Below, one piece after another: positions 17,044 through 25,749 of a DNA stretch of 64,000 nt. Position 1 is the first letter of the stretch; each line of letters starts with the position of its first letter. The translations under genes and the position numbers were made by a program. The notes under the pieces were generated by a model. The model had not been told where the DNA came from. It did no database searches and was given only the letters and a program-made list of their open reading frames with translations. Source of the stretch: JAGWAJ01 sp965215155 (GTDB lineage: Bacteria > Acidobacteriota > Vicinamibacteria > Vicinamibacterales > UBA8438); contig CBDCCY010000001.1 of the NCBI GenBank assembly GCA_965215155.1, positions 868,001-932,000 on the forward strand, given 5' to 3'.

Positions 17044-17199
17044 CGGGAGATCATGCCACGGCCGCCGGAGGAGGCGCCGCGGCCACCGCTTGGCGGCCGG
17101 TTCCAGTCGGAGCAGATGAAGAGCGGAACCTGCCGCTGCGACACGCTGCAGCAGGTCTCGAGCGGCGACAACCGCCCGGCCGGGCTGCCTCCGACCGGC

Positions 17200-17208
17200 T
17201 GGTATGAT
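17200..17208 (+). promoter_or_regulatory. Extended -10 promoter of the TRAP operon
   Basis: TGGTATGAT ends 7 bases before the GTG at 17216. The ATG at 17204 lies inside this box, which favours the GTG as the true start. No Shine-Dalgarno sequence is present, so the operon mRNA is probably leaderless. Confidence 0.55.
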
Positions 17209-17215
17209 CTGCCCC

Positions 17216-18187
17216 GTGCAGGCGTCGATCCGGAGCAGGACGGGCCGGCGGGCGGCGGGGGCGGTGGCGGCGGCCGTCGCGGCGGCGGCCCTGTCCGGCT
17301 GCTCGCTCCGCGCAATGGCGGTCAACGCGGTGCTGCCGACGCTGGTGAACCCCGCGGTCTACCTCTCCGAGGAAGATCCCGAGGTCGTGCGCGCGGCCCT
17401 GCCCTTCCTGCTCAAGACCATCGAGTCGATCCTCGACGCCGACCCGGTGAACCAGGACGCCCTGCTCTTCGCCAACACCGGCTTCCTGCTCTACGCCAAC
17501 GCGTTTCTCCAGGCGGACGCGGCCCTCGCCGAGTGGGACGACTACAGCCGCGCCCGGGAGCTCAACGAGCGGGCCCGGCGCATGTACCTGCGGGCGCGCG
17601 ACTACGGGCTGCGGAACGTGGAGTTAGACCACCCCGGCATCGGGGCGCGGCTGCGGACCGACCCCGAAGGCGCCGTCTCGGCGTTCGGCGCCGCCGATGT
17701 GGAGCAGCTCTACTACCTGGGCGGGGCGTGGATGCTCGGCATCTCGCTCGGCCTCGACCGGCCCGCCCTCGTGGCCGACCTGCCGGCGGCCCGCGCCCTG
17801 CTCGACCGGGCCCTGGCGCTCGACGAGAGCTATTCGCGCGGCGCGCTGCATTCGGCCTTCATCACGCTCGAGTCGGTCGGGGAGACGATGGGCGGCTCCT
17901 ACGAGCGGGCGCGCGAGCACTTCGCCCGCGCCGTCGAGCTGTCCGGGGGCCTCGACGCCGGCCCCTACGTTTCGCTGGCGACCGGCGTCGCCGTCGCCGA
18001 GGAGAACCGCGAGGAGTTCCGCGAGCTGCTCGAGACGGCCGTCGCCATCGACCCGGACGAGGAGCCGGCCAACCGCCTGCTGAACCTCGTGGCGCAGCGC
18101 CGGGCGCGATCGCTGCTCGACCACATCGACGACCTCTTCTTCGAGCCGCTCGACGAGATCGATTCCCATCAGGAGACCCAACCATGA
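17216..18187 (+). CDS. TRAP-associated TatT-family lipoprotein
   Basis: 323 residues. A signal sequence (GRRAAGAVAAAVAAA) ends in the lipobox ALSGCS, so the protein is a lipoprotein at residue about 28. The rest is helical and TPR-like (ANTGFLLYANAFLQADAALA, ARALLDRALALDESYSRGAL, RAREHFARAVELSGG), matching the TatT component that binds the DctP receptor of some TRAP systems. The next gene is indeed DctP, overlapping by four bases. The GTG is chosen because of the promoter 7 bases upstream. Confidence 0.88.
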   Translation: MQASIRSRTGRRAAGAVAAAVAAAALSGCSLRAMAVNAVLPTLVNPAVYLSEEDPEVVRAALPFLLKTIESILDADPVNQDALLFANTGFLLYANAFLQADAALAEWDDYSRARELNERARRMYLRARDYGLRNVELDHPGIGARLRTDPEGAVSAFGAADVEQLYYLGGAWMLGISLGLDRPALVADLPAARALLDRALALDESYSRGALHSAFITLESVGETMGGSYERAREHFARAVELSGGLDAGPYVSLATGVAVAEENREEFRELLETAVAIDPDEEPANRLLNLVAQRRARSLLDHIDDLFFEPLDEIDSHQETQP

Positions 18188-19173
18188 AAGCGTTCCGTTT
18201 CGCCGTCGTCGTGGCGCTGGTGCTGAGCGCCGCCGCGGTGTCGGCCCAGCGCTCGAACCTGCGGCTCGGCACCATCCTGCCGGCGAACTCCATCTGGGAC
18301 CGCTCGCTGAAGGACATGGCCGCTGCCTGGCAGGAGGGGACCGACGGGCGCGTCCGCATGCAGGTGCGGGGGACGACCGGCGACGAGGCGACCCTCATCC
18401 GCCGGATGCGCATGAACCAGCCGCAGGTGGCCGCGCTGACGCTGCCCGGCCTGGCGGCCGTCGACGAGGCGTTCGGCGTCTTCGGCATCCCGTTCTTCTT
18501 CGCCTCGGACGCGGAGGCGGAGCACGTGGTCGAGGCGCTCACGCCGCGGCTGCGCGAGGTGCTCGCGGAACGCGGCCTCGTGCTGCTCAACTGGGGACAC
18601 GGCGGCTGGGCGCACATTTTCTCGGCGCGGGCGATCACGAGTCTCGACGACCTGCGGAGCGCCAGGCTCTTCACCTCCTCGGGCGACGACGGCATGGTGC
18701 AGTGGTTCAAGGAGAACGGCTTCAACCCGGTCCCGCTGGCGCTGACCGACGTGCTGATGGGCCTCAACACCGGGCTCATCGACGCCTACCCGAGCCCGCC
18801 CTACGGGGCGCTCGTGTTCCAGTGGTACCGGCAGACCTCGCACATGCTCGACATCCCGCTGAACCCGGTGTTCGGAGCGACGGTCATGACCCAATCCGCC
18901 TGGAACCGGATCGGCGAGGCGGACCGGGCCGTCCTGCTCGAGGCCGCGAGGGAGACCCAGGACTACCTGTTCGAGGCCGCCCCGCAGCAGGACCGCGAGG
19001 CGGTGGCCGAGATGCAGAAGCGCGGCCTGACCGTCACCGCGGTCCCCCCGATGCTCGCCGACTTCCTGCGCGCGGAGATCGACCGCCTGACGTCCACCTG
19101 GCGCGGCAGCCGCGTCCCGGCCGACATCTACGACGCCGCCCTCGAGGCCCGCAGCGCCTTCCGGTCCCAGTGA
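18184..19173 (+). CDS. dctP: TRAP transporter substrate-binding protein
   Basis: 329 residues with a signal peptide (FAVVVALVLSAAAVSAQ). DctP features follow: LRLGTILPANSIWDRSL, PFFFASDAEAE, the substrate-carboxylate region SARLFTSSGDDGMVQWF, and GLIDAYPSPPYGAL near the hinge. It binds an organic acid or related solute in the periplasm and gives it to DctQM. The substrate cannot be read from sequence. Its ATG overlaps the TatT stop. The fused DctQM gene follows, but only after a group II intron and a small gene. Confidence 0.92.
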   Translation: MKAFRFAVVVALVLSAAAVSAQRSNLRLGTILPANSIWDRSLKDMAAAWQEGTDGRVRMQVRGTTGDEATLIRRMRMNQPQVAALTLPGLAAVDEAFGVFGIPFFFASDAEAEHVVEALTPRLREVLAERGLVLLNWGHGGWAHIFSARAITSLDDLRSARLFTSSGDDGMVQWFKENGFNPVPLALTDVLMGLNTGLIDAYPSPPYGALVFQWYRQTSHMLDIPLNPVFGATVMTQSAWNRIGEADRAVLLEAARETQDYLFEAAPQQDREAVAEMQKRGLTVTAVPPMLADFLRAEIDRLTSTWRGSRVPADIYDAALEARSAFRSQ

Positions 19174-19216
19174 GGCCGGCCGCGGGCGGCGTTCGCCGCG
19201 TACCGCCGGGAGCCCG

Positions 19217-19225
19217 TGGTAGACT
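19217..19225 (+). promoter_or_regulatory. Extended -10 box of small gene B, upstream of the intron
   Basis: TGGTAGACT, then GGGGAG at 19226-19231. If the intron is removed, the GGGGAG would lie 5 bases before the ATG of gene B. A transcript starting at this box would carry only a few bases of 5' exon, too little for intron recognition, so splicing would need read-through from dctP. Confidence 0.45.
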
Positions 19226-19765
19226 GGGGAGATGGTGCGTCGTGCCGACGCGGGCGGGAGACCGGCTGCGTCACGCTGTTCTTCTCCAGCGGGTGCAAGT
19301 CCCGCCTCGGTAAGCGCCGGAGCGCCGAGTAGCAGACCCCAGGCACGACCGGAGACGGCCGTGGCCCGAGCGGGGTGTCAGAAGCCTCTTCGGAGGGAGC
19401 AAGTCCGCGGGCCGCAACATGAAGTGAAGCCTGCAGCCTCGACACATTCACAATCCGAGAGCCGAGCCGCTCATCTCACGGCGAAGGCCATGTCTCCCGC
19501 GCCCCGGTCCGGCGGTGTACGCGCGGGAGGTCTCGGCGGGGTATGGGGCGCAGCACGCGGACACGGAGAGGGACGGAACACGAGAGGCCCGTCTGCGCGG
19601 CCCGGGTCGGGGCAGCGCGGCCCGCATAAGCCGAAGGTGAAAGCGGGCGCGGCGCAGCGGGAGTCCGAGGGGGCCATAGTACTGCGGAGGGCCGTGCAGC
19701 AGAACGCGGCCGGAGGGAAGGGCCCCTGCGGTGGACACGGCGTGGGCGCAAGGACGCGCGAGGGC

Positions 19766-21124
19766 ATGGCCGGCGAGACCGGACCCAACTCCCCCGGGAG
19801 GCGTCCGCCTCTCGACCAAGTGCGCCAATTGCAACGACGCCTGTGGGCCGCGGCCAAGCGGTCCCCGAAGCGGCGCTTCCACGCCCTGATGGACCGGATC
19901 TGGAGGGATGACGTCCTCCGGGAGGCGTGGCGGCGTGTCAAGCGGAATCGTGGCTCGGCGGGTGTCGATTCCGAGACGCTGGCCGAGATTGAGCAGCGCG
20001 GTGTCGATGAGTTCCTGCGGGAACTCGGCGCGGCGTTGCGCGCGGGGACGTACCGGCCGCAGCTGGTCCTTCGGCGGTACATTCCCAAGGCCGATGGCCG
20101 ACGACGACCGCTGGGGATACCGACGGTCCGTGACCGGGTGGCGCAGATGGCCGCGACGCTGGTGTTGAGCCCCATCTTCGAGGCGGATTTCCGCGATTCG
20201 TCGTATGGGTTTCGACCGAAGCGGAGCGCGACGCAGGCGCTGGAGGTCCTTCGCGTCCGCGGGGCGCGCGGGGGCTGCCACGTGCTGGACGCCGACATCT
20301 GCGACTACTTCAGCAGCATCGACCACGCGAAGTTGCTGACGCTGGTGCGCCAGCGGGTGTCGGACCGGCGAGTCCTTCGTCTGCTACGGCTGTGGCTGGC
20401 GGCGGGAGTGATGGACGAGGGGCGGGTGCATCGGACCCTGGCGGGGACTCCGCAGGGGGGCGTCATCTCGCCGCTCTTGTCGAACATCTTCCTGCATGTG
20501 CTCGACCGGGTCTGGGAGGACCGGTGGGCGCACCTGGGTACGCTGGTGCGTTACGCCGACGACTTCGTGGTGATGTGCGATACGAAGGCGGCGGTCGAGA
20601 CGGCTCGGGAGCGGGTGGGCCTGGTGCTGGCCCGCCTCGGGCTGGAGCTGCATCCGGAGAAGACGCGGGTGGTCGACCTGACAGACGGCCGTGAAGGCTT
20701 CGATTTCCTGGGGTGTCATCTGCACAAGCGCATGAGCGGTCCCATCTGGGCCCGCAAGCGGCGACGGGTGTATTTCCTGCACCGCTGGCCGTCTCGACGT
20801 GCGATGAAGCAGGTGCGCGCCCGCGTGCGGGCGCTGACCCCTCGGGGCCGCTGCCACACGGACCTGCGTCTGGTCATCGCGGACGTGAACCGGGTCCTTC
20901 GCGGGTGGGGGCAGTATTTCCGGACCGGCAATGCGGCGACCCACTTCGTACAGCTCGACGACTACGTGGCTGGGCGTCTGCGCGGCTTGCTTCTCAAGCG
21001 TGCGGGGGCTCGTCTGGTGGCTGGTCGGGCGCGGGCTTGGCGTCGTCCGTTCTTCGAGGCCCTGGGGCTCGTCCGCCTGCGCGGCACGATTCGGTATCCG
21101 GGGGTGGTGCATGCTGCGACCTGA
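19766..21124 (+). CDS. ltrA: Group II intron reverse transcriptase/maturase
   Basis: 452 residues. Reverse-transcriptase blocks are in order: RNRGSAGVD, YRPQLVLRRYIPKADGRRRP, LGIPTVRDRVAQMA, DSSYGFRPKRSATQAL, DADICDYFSSIDH, GTPQGGVISPLLSNIF, the catalytic RYADDFVV (about 267-274) and LGLELHPEKTRVV. The maturase domain X follows, with RVLRGWGQYFRTGNA. There is no HNH endonuclease at the C-terminus, so target priming would rely on nascent strands. It splices its own intron RNA and drives retrohoming. The ATG used gives the normal length; the open frame upstream is intron RNA. Confidence 0.93.
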   Translation: MAGETGPNSPGRRPPLDQVRQLQRRLWAAAKRSPKRRFHALMDRIWRDDVLREAWRRVKRNRGSAGVDSETLAEIEQRGVDEFLRELGAALRAGTYRPQLVLRRYIPKADGRRRPLGIPTVRDRVAQMAATLVLSPIFEADFRDSSYGFRPKRSATQALEVLRVRGARGGCHVLDADICDYFSSIDHAKLLTLVRQRVSDRRVLRLLRLWLAAGVMDEGRVHRTLAGTPQGGVISPLLSNIFLHVLDRVWEDRWAHLGTLVRYADDFVVMCDTKAAVETARERVGLVLARLGLELHPEKTRVVDLTDGREGFDFLGCHLHKRMSGPIWARKRRRVYFLHRWPSRRAMKQVRARVRALTPRGRCHTDLRLVIADVNRVLRGWGQYFRTGNAATHFVQLDDYVAGRLRGLLLKRAGARLVAGRARAWRRPFFEALGLVRLRGTIRYPGVVHAAT

Positions 21125-21136
21125 AGTCCACCTGGT

Positions 21137-21169
21137 AAGCCGTGTGCGGGAAATCCGCACGCACGGTTT
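21137..21169 (+). ncRNA. Group II intron domain V
   Basis: A hairpin AAGCCGTG ... CACGGTTT with the internal stem GCGG-GAAA-TCCGC. It contains the AGC catalytic triad, as in IIA/IIB introns. This is the catalytic heart of the ribozyme and the best RNA evidence that the element is intact. Confidence 0.85.
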
Positions 21170-21230
21170 GAACGGGGGTCTTGCTTTCAGCCGGTCGGTA
21201 CCGCCGCCCGGTGCCCAGTGAGATCTACCA

Positions 21231-21464
21231 ATGAGCAGCGACACGAAGTGGATCATCGGCACGATGCTCGCCGGGATGAGCGCGATGACCGCTGTCCTGC
21301 TGACCGTGCTCGTTGCCCTGGTTGGTGACGTGCGCGCCGATGTGCGCCGCATGGATGACCGGCTGCGCGCCGTCGAAATCTCCTTCGGCAAGGTTGACCA
21401 GCGCCTCGCCACCCTCGAGCGGCTGCACCTGCCTGCGCCTCCCGCGCCTGACCCGGTGAACTGA
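21231..21464 (+). CDS. Small membrane-anchored coiled-coil protein B
   Basis: 77 residues. One transmembrane segment (WIIGTMLAGMSAMTAVLLTV, about 7-26) is followed by a coiled coil (VRADVRRMDDRLRAVEISFG, KVDQRLATLERL) and a Pro-rich end. Its C-terminal half is nearly identical in pattern to the protein at 33647-33946 (RLRAVEI.F.KVDQRL.TLER), so the two are paralogues. The function is unknown. The ATG is 2 bases after the group II intron, and its natural ribosome-binding sequence is on the far side of the intron. Confidence 0.7.
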   Translation: MSSDTKWIIGTMLAGMSAMTAVLLTVLVALVGDVRADVRRMDDRLRAVEISFGKVDQRLATLERLHLPAPPAPDPVN

Positions 21465-21549
21465 ACGCCGACGAGCGGCTTGCCGTCGATTCACCGGCTT
21501 GGCCCCCTTTCACCGGAGCCGGCAGGCGTCGTTGCTGCGAGACGAAGTA

Positions 21550-23421
21550 ATGACGAAGGCGATACCTGCCCTTAGGCGACGCGGCGCGCCGATCGTCGCC
21601 GCCCTCCACGCGGGGGAGGAGTGGCTGGCCGCCGGCGCGCTGGCGGTGATGGCGCTGCTGCCGCTGGCCGAGATCGTCGTGCGGCCCCTCTTCGCGGGCG
21701 GCATTCCCGGGTCGATCCCGTTCGTCGAGCACCTCACGCTGGTCGTCGGCTTCCTCGGCGCCGCGATCGCCGCGCGGCGCAACCGGCTCATCGCGCTCGC
21801 CACCGCCACGTTCATTCCCGAGGGCATCTTCCGGCAGGTGGCGCAGGGCTTTGCCGCCGCGGTCGGCGCGGGGGTCGCCGCCCTGCTCGCCCGCTCGGCC
21901 GTCGACGTGGTGGCCATCGAGATGGAGGTCGGCCGGCCGATCGCGCTCGGGGTGCCGTCGTGGGGCTTTCAGCTCGTGCTGCCGATCGCCTTCGCCGTCA
22001 TCGCGGTGCGGCTGGCGTGGCGCTCCGGCGGCTGGGGCGCACGGGCCGCGGCGGCGGCGGGGCTCGCGGCCGGGGTCTGGATGGGCGACACCGGGGCCGC
22101 GTGCGCGGCCGGCGAGGAGGCCGCGTGCGTGTTCGCGGGCGGTCCCGGCTGGCCGTGGGTGGTCCTCGTGGTGGCCGCGGCGCTCGCCGGGGCTCCGATC
22201 TTCACGGTGCTCGCCGGGGCGGCGGTCTTCCTCTACATGGTCGACGCGTTCGACCCCGGGGCGGTGCCGCTCTACGCCTACGACCTCGCCACGGAGCCGC
22301 ACCTGCCGGCCATACCCCTCTTCACGCTGACCGGCTTCCTCCTCGCCCAGGGCCGCTCATCGGAGCGCCTGCTGCGCGTCTTCCGCGCCCTGGTCGGCTG
22401 GGTGCCGGGCGGGACGGCCGTCGTCTGCGCCGTCGTCTGCGCCTTCTTCACCATCTTCACCGGCGGCTCGGGGGTGACCATCCTGGCCCTGGGCGGGCTG
22501 CTGCTGCCTGCGCTCCTGGCCGACGGTTACCGCGAACGCTTCTCGATCGGCCTGCTGACCGCCTCCGGCTCGCTGGGGCTGCTGCTGCCGCCGGCGATGC
22601 CCCTCATCCTCTATGCCATCGTCGCCCAGACGGCGCCGGAGAACCTGTTCATCGGCGGCATCCTGCCCGGGCTGCTGCTGATCGGGCTGGTGGCGGCGTG
22701 GGGGATGCGCGAGGGGATCATCACCGGCGCCGGCCGCCACGCGTTCGCGGGGGCCGAGGCGCGCGCCGCCCTCTGGGAGGCGAAGTGGGAGCTGGCGCTG
22801 CCCCTCGTGGTGGTCGGGACGCTGCTGAGCGGCTGGGCCACGCTGGTCGGGACCGCGGCCGTCACCGCGCTCTACGCGGCGCTCGTCACCGGCGTGGTCC
22901 ACCGCGACTACCGGCTCGCGTCCGGCCTGCGGGAGGCGTTCCGCGAGTGCGTGGTGCTGATCGGCGGGGTGCTCATCATCCTCGCCGTGGCCAAGGGCTT
23001 CACCGCCTACACGGTCGACGTCGACATCCCGTTCCGGCTGCTGGAGTGGACCCAGGCGCGCATCGACTCGCCGCTGCTCTTCCTGCTCGCCCTGAACGTC
23101 TTCCTGCTCCTCGTCGGCTGCGTGATGGACATCTTCTCGGCCATCGTCATCGTCGTGCCCCTCATCGCCGAGATCGGTGCCGCCTACGGCATCGACCCCG
23201 TGCACCTGGGCATCATCTTCATCGCCAACCTGGAGCTGGGGTATCTCACGCCGCCGGTCGGCCTGAACCTCTTCCTCGCCTCGTACCGCTTCGACCGGCC
23301 GTTGCTGGCCGTCTACCGGGCGTCGGTGCCGCTGCTGGTGATCCTGGCGATTGGCGTGCTGCTCATCACTTATGTACCATGGCTGACGCTCGGGTTGCTG
23401 GAGATCGTCGGCCGACAGTAG
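21550..23421 (+). CDS. dctQM: TRAP transporter fused small and large permease (DctQM)
   Basis: 623 residues. Residues about 20-180 are the DctQ part with four transmembrane segments (AALHAGEEWLAAGALAVMAL, PFVEHLTLVVGFLGAAIAAR). A linker follows, and from about 210 the DctM part has many membrane segments, with FTLTGFLLAQGRSSERLLRV, FTGGSGVTILALGGLLLPAL and TASGSLGLLLPPAMPLILYA marking the substrate/sodium cavity, and LELGYLTPPVGLNLFLAS near the end. It is the sodium-driven importer partner of DctP. The ATG at 21550 is favoured over an upstream in-frame start that has no signal. Confidence 0.92.
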   Translation: MTKAIPALRRRGAPIVAALHAGEEWLAAGALAVMALLPLAEIVVRPLFAGGIPGSIPFVEHLTLVVGFLGAAIAARRNRLIALATATFIPEGIFRQVAQGFAAAVGAGVAALLARSAVDVVAIEMEVGRPIALGVPSWGFQLVLPIAFAVIAVRLAWRSGGWGARAAAAAGLAAGVWMGDTGAACAAGEEAACVFAGGPGWPWVVLVVAAALAGAPIFTVLAGAAVFLYMVDAFDPGAVPLYAYDLATEPHLPAIPLFTLTGFLLAQGRSSERLLRVFRALVGWVPGGTAVVCAVVCAFFTIFTGGSGVTILALGGLLLPALLADGYRERFSIGLLTASGSLGLLLPPAMPLILYAIVAQTAPENLFIGGILPGLLLIGLVAAWGMREGIITGAGRHAFAGAEARAALWEAKWELALPLVVVGTLLSGWATLVGTAAVTALYAALVTGVVHRDYRLASGLREAFRECVVLIGGVLIILAVAKGFTAYTVDVDIPFRLLEWTQARIDSPLLFLLALNVFLLLVGCVMDIFSAIVIVVPLIAEIGAAYGIDPVHLGIIFIANLELGYLTPPVGLNLFLASYRFDRPLLAVYRASVPLLVILAIGVLLITYVPWLTLGLLEIVGRQ

Positions 23422-23583
23422 GTCGGCGCCGCGGAAGCGGCGCGGACTGTAGGCCGGCTGGGCGGGAATCGGAGCCGCAGGCGACGGTTCCCGGGCGAGG
23501 AGTCGGCGCCGCGGAAGCGGCGCGGACTCCTGTAGGCCGGCTGGGCGGGAATCGGAGCCGCAGGCGACGGTTCCCGGGCGAGG
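23422..23583. repeat. Two tandem copies of an 80-bp intergenic repeat
   Basis: Unit 1 is 23422-23501 and unit 2 is 23502-23583. They are nearly identical, except for a CCT insertion in the second. Each starts with a GC-rich hairpin (GCGCCGCGGAAGCGGCGC) and ends with GGAGCCGCAGGCGACGG and CCCGGGCGAGG. The second half recurs, diverged, at about 1157-1182 and 8052-8073 in the other orientation. It lies between dctQM and a TolB-like gene, a position fit for a terminator or mRNA-end stabiliser. Confidence 0.85.
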
Positions 23584-23594
23584 GGGACAAGGCC

Positions 23595-24680
23595 GTGCAC
23601 AGACGCTTCCGCTTCGGTTCGACGTTGCTCGCGTGCCTCGTGGCGGCCGCCGTGGCGGCGGGCGTCGTGCTCGCCCGGGAGCCGGCTCCCGGAAGCGCCG
23701 GCCAGGTCACCCCGGCCGGTGACGGCACCGAGAGACACCTGGCCAACATCCGCCAGCTCACCTTCGGCGGGGAGAACGCCGAGGCGTACTTCTCGCACGA
23801 AGGGACCGAGATCATCTTCCAGTCGACGCGCGAAGGCGTGCCGTGCGACCAGATCTTCCGCATGGACCTCGACGGCTCGAACCAGCGGATGGTCAGCACC
23901 GGCAAGGGCCGCACCACGTGCGGCTACTTCTACCCGGGCGGCGATGCCATCGTCTACGCGTCGACGCACCTCGGGGGGGACGAGTGCCCGCCGCCGCCCA
24001 GCTTCCGGATGGGCTACGTCTGGGCCATCTACGACACGTACGACATCTTCCGGGCCGCGCCCGACGGGAGCGGCCTGACCCGCCTGACCGACGAGCCGGG
24101 CTACGACGCCGAGCCCACGATCGGCCCCGACGGCCGCATCGTCTTCACGAGCGTCCGCGACGGCGACATGGAGATCTACTCGATGAACGGCGACGGCACC
24201 GACGTCCGCCGCCTGACCCACCGGCAGGGGCCGGACGGGGGGGCGTTCTACTCGCCCGACGGGTCGCAGATCATCTTCCGCGGCCGGGAGATCCCCGACG
24301 GCCCCGAGTACGACGACTACAAGCGGCTGATCGACGCGGGGCTGTGGCGGCCGACCGCGGTTGAGGTGTTCGTCATGGACGCCGACGGCGGCAACGTGCG
24401 GCAGGTGACCGACTTCGGCGGGGCGAGCTTCGCGCCGTACTGGCACCCCGACGGCGAGCGCATCATCTTCTCGTCGAACATGCACAACCCGGACGGCCGG
24501 AACTTCGACCTGTTCCTGATCAACCTCGACGGGACCGGGCTGGAGCAGGTCACGTTCACGGACGTCTTCGACGGCTTCCCGATGTTCTCGCCCGACGGGT
24601 CGCGGCTGATCTTCGCCTCCAACCGGGACGCGGCGAAGGAGGGCGACACGAACGTCTTCATCGCCGACTGGGTGGACTGA
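23595..24680 (+). CDS. TolB-like beta-propeller protein, exported
   Basis: 361 residues. An N-terminal signal segment (STLLACLVAAAVAAGVVLA) is followed by at least five WD40/PD40 blades with the hallmark phrases AYFSHEGTEIIFQSTREG, QIFRMDLDGSNQRMV, EPTIGPDGRIVFTS, EIYSMNGDGTDVRRLTH, FYSPDGSQIIF, PYWHPDGERIIFSSN and MFSPDGSRLIFASN. Such propellers bind proteins or ligands in the periplasm. No enzyme domain is attached. The GTG start is set by GGGGGACAAGG upstream and by the signal peptide. Confidence 0.85.
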   Translation: MHRRFRFGSTLLACLVAAAVAAGVVLAREPAPGSAGQVTPAGDGTERHLANIRQLTFGGENAEAYFSHEGTEIIFQSTREGVPCDQIFRMDLDGSNQRMVSTGKGRTTCGYFYPGGDAIVYASTHLGGDECPPPPSFRMGYVWAIYDTYDIFRAAPDGSGLTRLTDEPGYDAEPTIGPDGRIVFTSVRDGDMEIYSMNGDGTDVRRLTHRQGPDGGAFYSPDGSQIIFRGREIPDGPEYDDYKRLIDAGLWRPTAVEVFVMDADGGNVRQVTDFGGASFAPYWHPDGERIIFSSNMHNPDGRNFDLFLINLDGTGLEQVTFTDVFDGFPMFSPDGSRLIFASNRDAAKEGDTNVFIADWVD

Positions 24681-24691
24681 CCGCGAGCGTG

Positions 24692-24734
24692 CGCGCCCTT
24701 CGGGCGCGTTGGGAGTTTCGCTTCACGAAACTCC
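24692..24734. terminator. Two GC-rich hairpins between convergent genes
   Basis: CGCGCCC-TTC-GGGCGCG (24692-24708) and GGAGTTTCG-CTTCA-CGAAACTCC (24712-24734) are perfect inverted repeats of 7 and 9 bp. They lie between the TolB-like gene and proline dehydrogenase, which converge. There is no U-tract, so intrinsic termination is uncertain. The CCCTTCGGGCGCGTTGGGAGT core also occurs near 32585 and 40905. Confidence 0.55.
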
Positions 24735-24791
24735 TAGATCGCGACCTGCTCTGCCATGGTGGAGCTTGTTGCGGTACGGCCGCGTTGCTCG

Positions 24792-25736
24792 CTACGGGCC
24801 GAGCTGTTCGTAGAGCAGGCTGCGGAGGACGAAGAGGACGTTGGCGGGGCGCTCGGCGAGGCGGCGCATGAAGTAGGGGAACCAGTCGGCGCCGAACGGC
24901 AGGTAGACGCGGACCGGGTAGCCCAGGGCGTGGAGCCCGGCCTGCAGGTCGCGCCGGACGCCGTAGAGCATCTGGAACTCGAACCGGTCGCGTTCGATGC
25001 GCCGCGCCTCCGCCGCCTTTCGCACCGCGTCGATCATGCGCGGATCGTGGGTCGCGAAGGCCGTGCGCGTCCCCGCGTCGAGGAGCCTCTCGGCCAGCGC
25101 CGCGAACGCCCGGTCTACGTCCGCCTTGTCCGGGAAGGCGATGTCCGGCGCCTCCTTGTAGGCCCCCTTCACGAGCCGGACCGGCGCGCCCGCTTCGAGG
25201 ACACGGTCGAGGTCGTGCGGCGTGCGGCGCAGCGCCGACTGCAGGACCACGCCGACGTGGGCGTGCCCGGCCGCCCGCATCGACAGCGCGATGTCGAGCG
25301 TCGCATCGACGACCGCCGCGTGCTCCATGTCGACGCGGATGAAGGAGCGACGGGCGTCGGCGGCGGCGAGGATCCCCGCCAGGTTGTCGCGGCACAGGCG
25401 CGGGTCGATCTCCAGGCCGAGCTGCGTGAGCTTCACCGAGAGGCTGCACGTCAGGCCGGCCAGGCGGACCGCTTCGAGCGCCTGCACGTAGGCGCGCGTC
25501 GCCCCCTCCGCCGCCTCCCGGGTGCGCACGTGCTCGCCGAGGTAGTTGAACGTGTGCAGCAGGCCGCGCGCCTCGAGCCCGCGCGCCGCGTCGATCGCCT
25601 CGTCGACGTTCTGGCCGGCGACGAACCGCCGGGCGAAGCGGGCCGGGCCGCGCATCCCCTGGCGGGCCATCGCCCGCTGCAGGGCGCCGCTGCCGGCGAG
25701 GGCGAGGAAGAAGGAGCGGGAGAGCGCGTCGAGCAC
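24792..25736 (-). CDS. putB: Proline dehydrogenase, monofunctional
   Basis: 314 residues, the usual size of stand-alone PRODH. The TIM-barrel motifs are present: SVKLTQLGLEIDP, FIRVDMEHAAVVD, VGVVLQSALRRT, PVRLVKGAYKE, TAFATHDPRMI, FEFQMLYGVRRDL and the C-terminal PFGADWFPYFMRRLAERPAN that binds proline and FAD. It oxidises proline to pyrroline-5-carboxylate and passes electrons to quinone. The partner P5C dehydrogenase is 5 kb away at 30942-32573 on the other strand. Confidence 0.93.
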   Translation of the reverse strand: MLDALSRSFFLALAGSGALQRAMARQGMRGPARFARRFVAGQNVDEAIDAARGLEARGLLHTFNYLGEHVRTREAAEGATRAYVQALEAVRLAGLTCSLSVKLTQLGLEIDPRLCRDNLAGILAAADARRSFIRVDMEHAAVVDATLDIALSMRAAGHAHVGVVLQSALRRTPHDLDRVLEAGAPVRLVKGAYKEAPDIAFPDKADVDRAFAALAERLLDAGTRTAFATHDPRMIDAVRKAAEARRIERDRFEFQMLYGVRRDLQAGLHALGYPVRVYLPFGADWFPYFMRRLAERPANVLFVLRSLLYEQLGP

Positions 25737-25749
25737 GGGCGCGGCGCCG

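Larger units (their letters stand above)
19235..21228 (+). mobile_element. Group II intron with maturase
   Basis: The 5' end is placed at GTGCG (19235), the group II consensus GUGYG, followed by structured RNA of domains I-IV. After the maturase gene, 21137-21169 folds as domain V: AAGCCGTG pairs with CACGGTTT with the conserved G-U wobble, closed by a GAAA tetraloop. Domain VI follows and I place the 3' end at CTAC (21228), an AY end. Boundaries are inferred from consensus and from fit with the flanking gene, and could be off by a few bases. The intron is about 1994 bases. It sits between dctP and the rest of the TRAP operon, in the leader of small gene B. Confidence 0.85.

Noticed and set aside
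14857..17200. Plus-strand open frame running through cca and the FGE-like gene up to dctP
   Set aside because: It reads antisense over two recognised genes and then joins dctP by chance absence of stops; only the dctP part is real.
19232..19765. N-terminal extension of the maturase to 19232
   Set aside because: This stretch is the structured RNA of intron domains I-IV; the RT domain starts normally from 19766.
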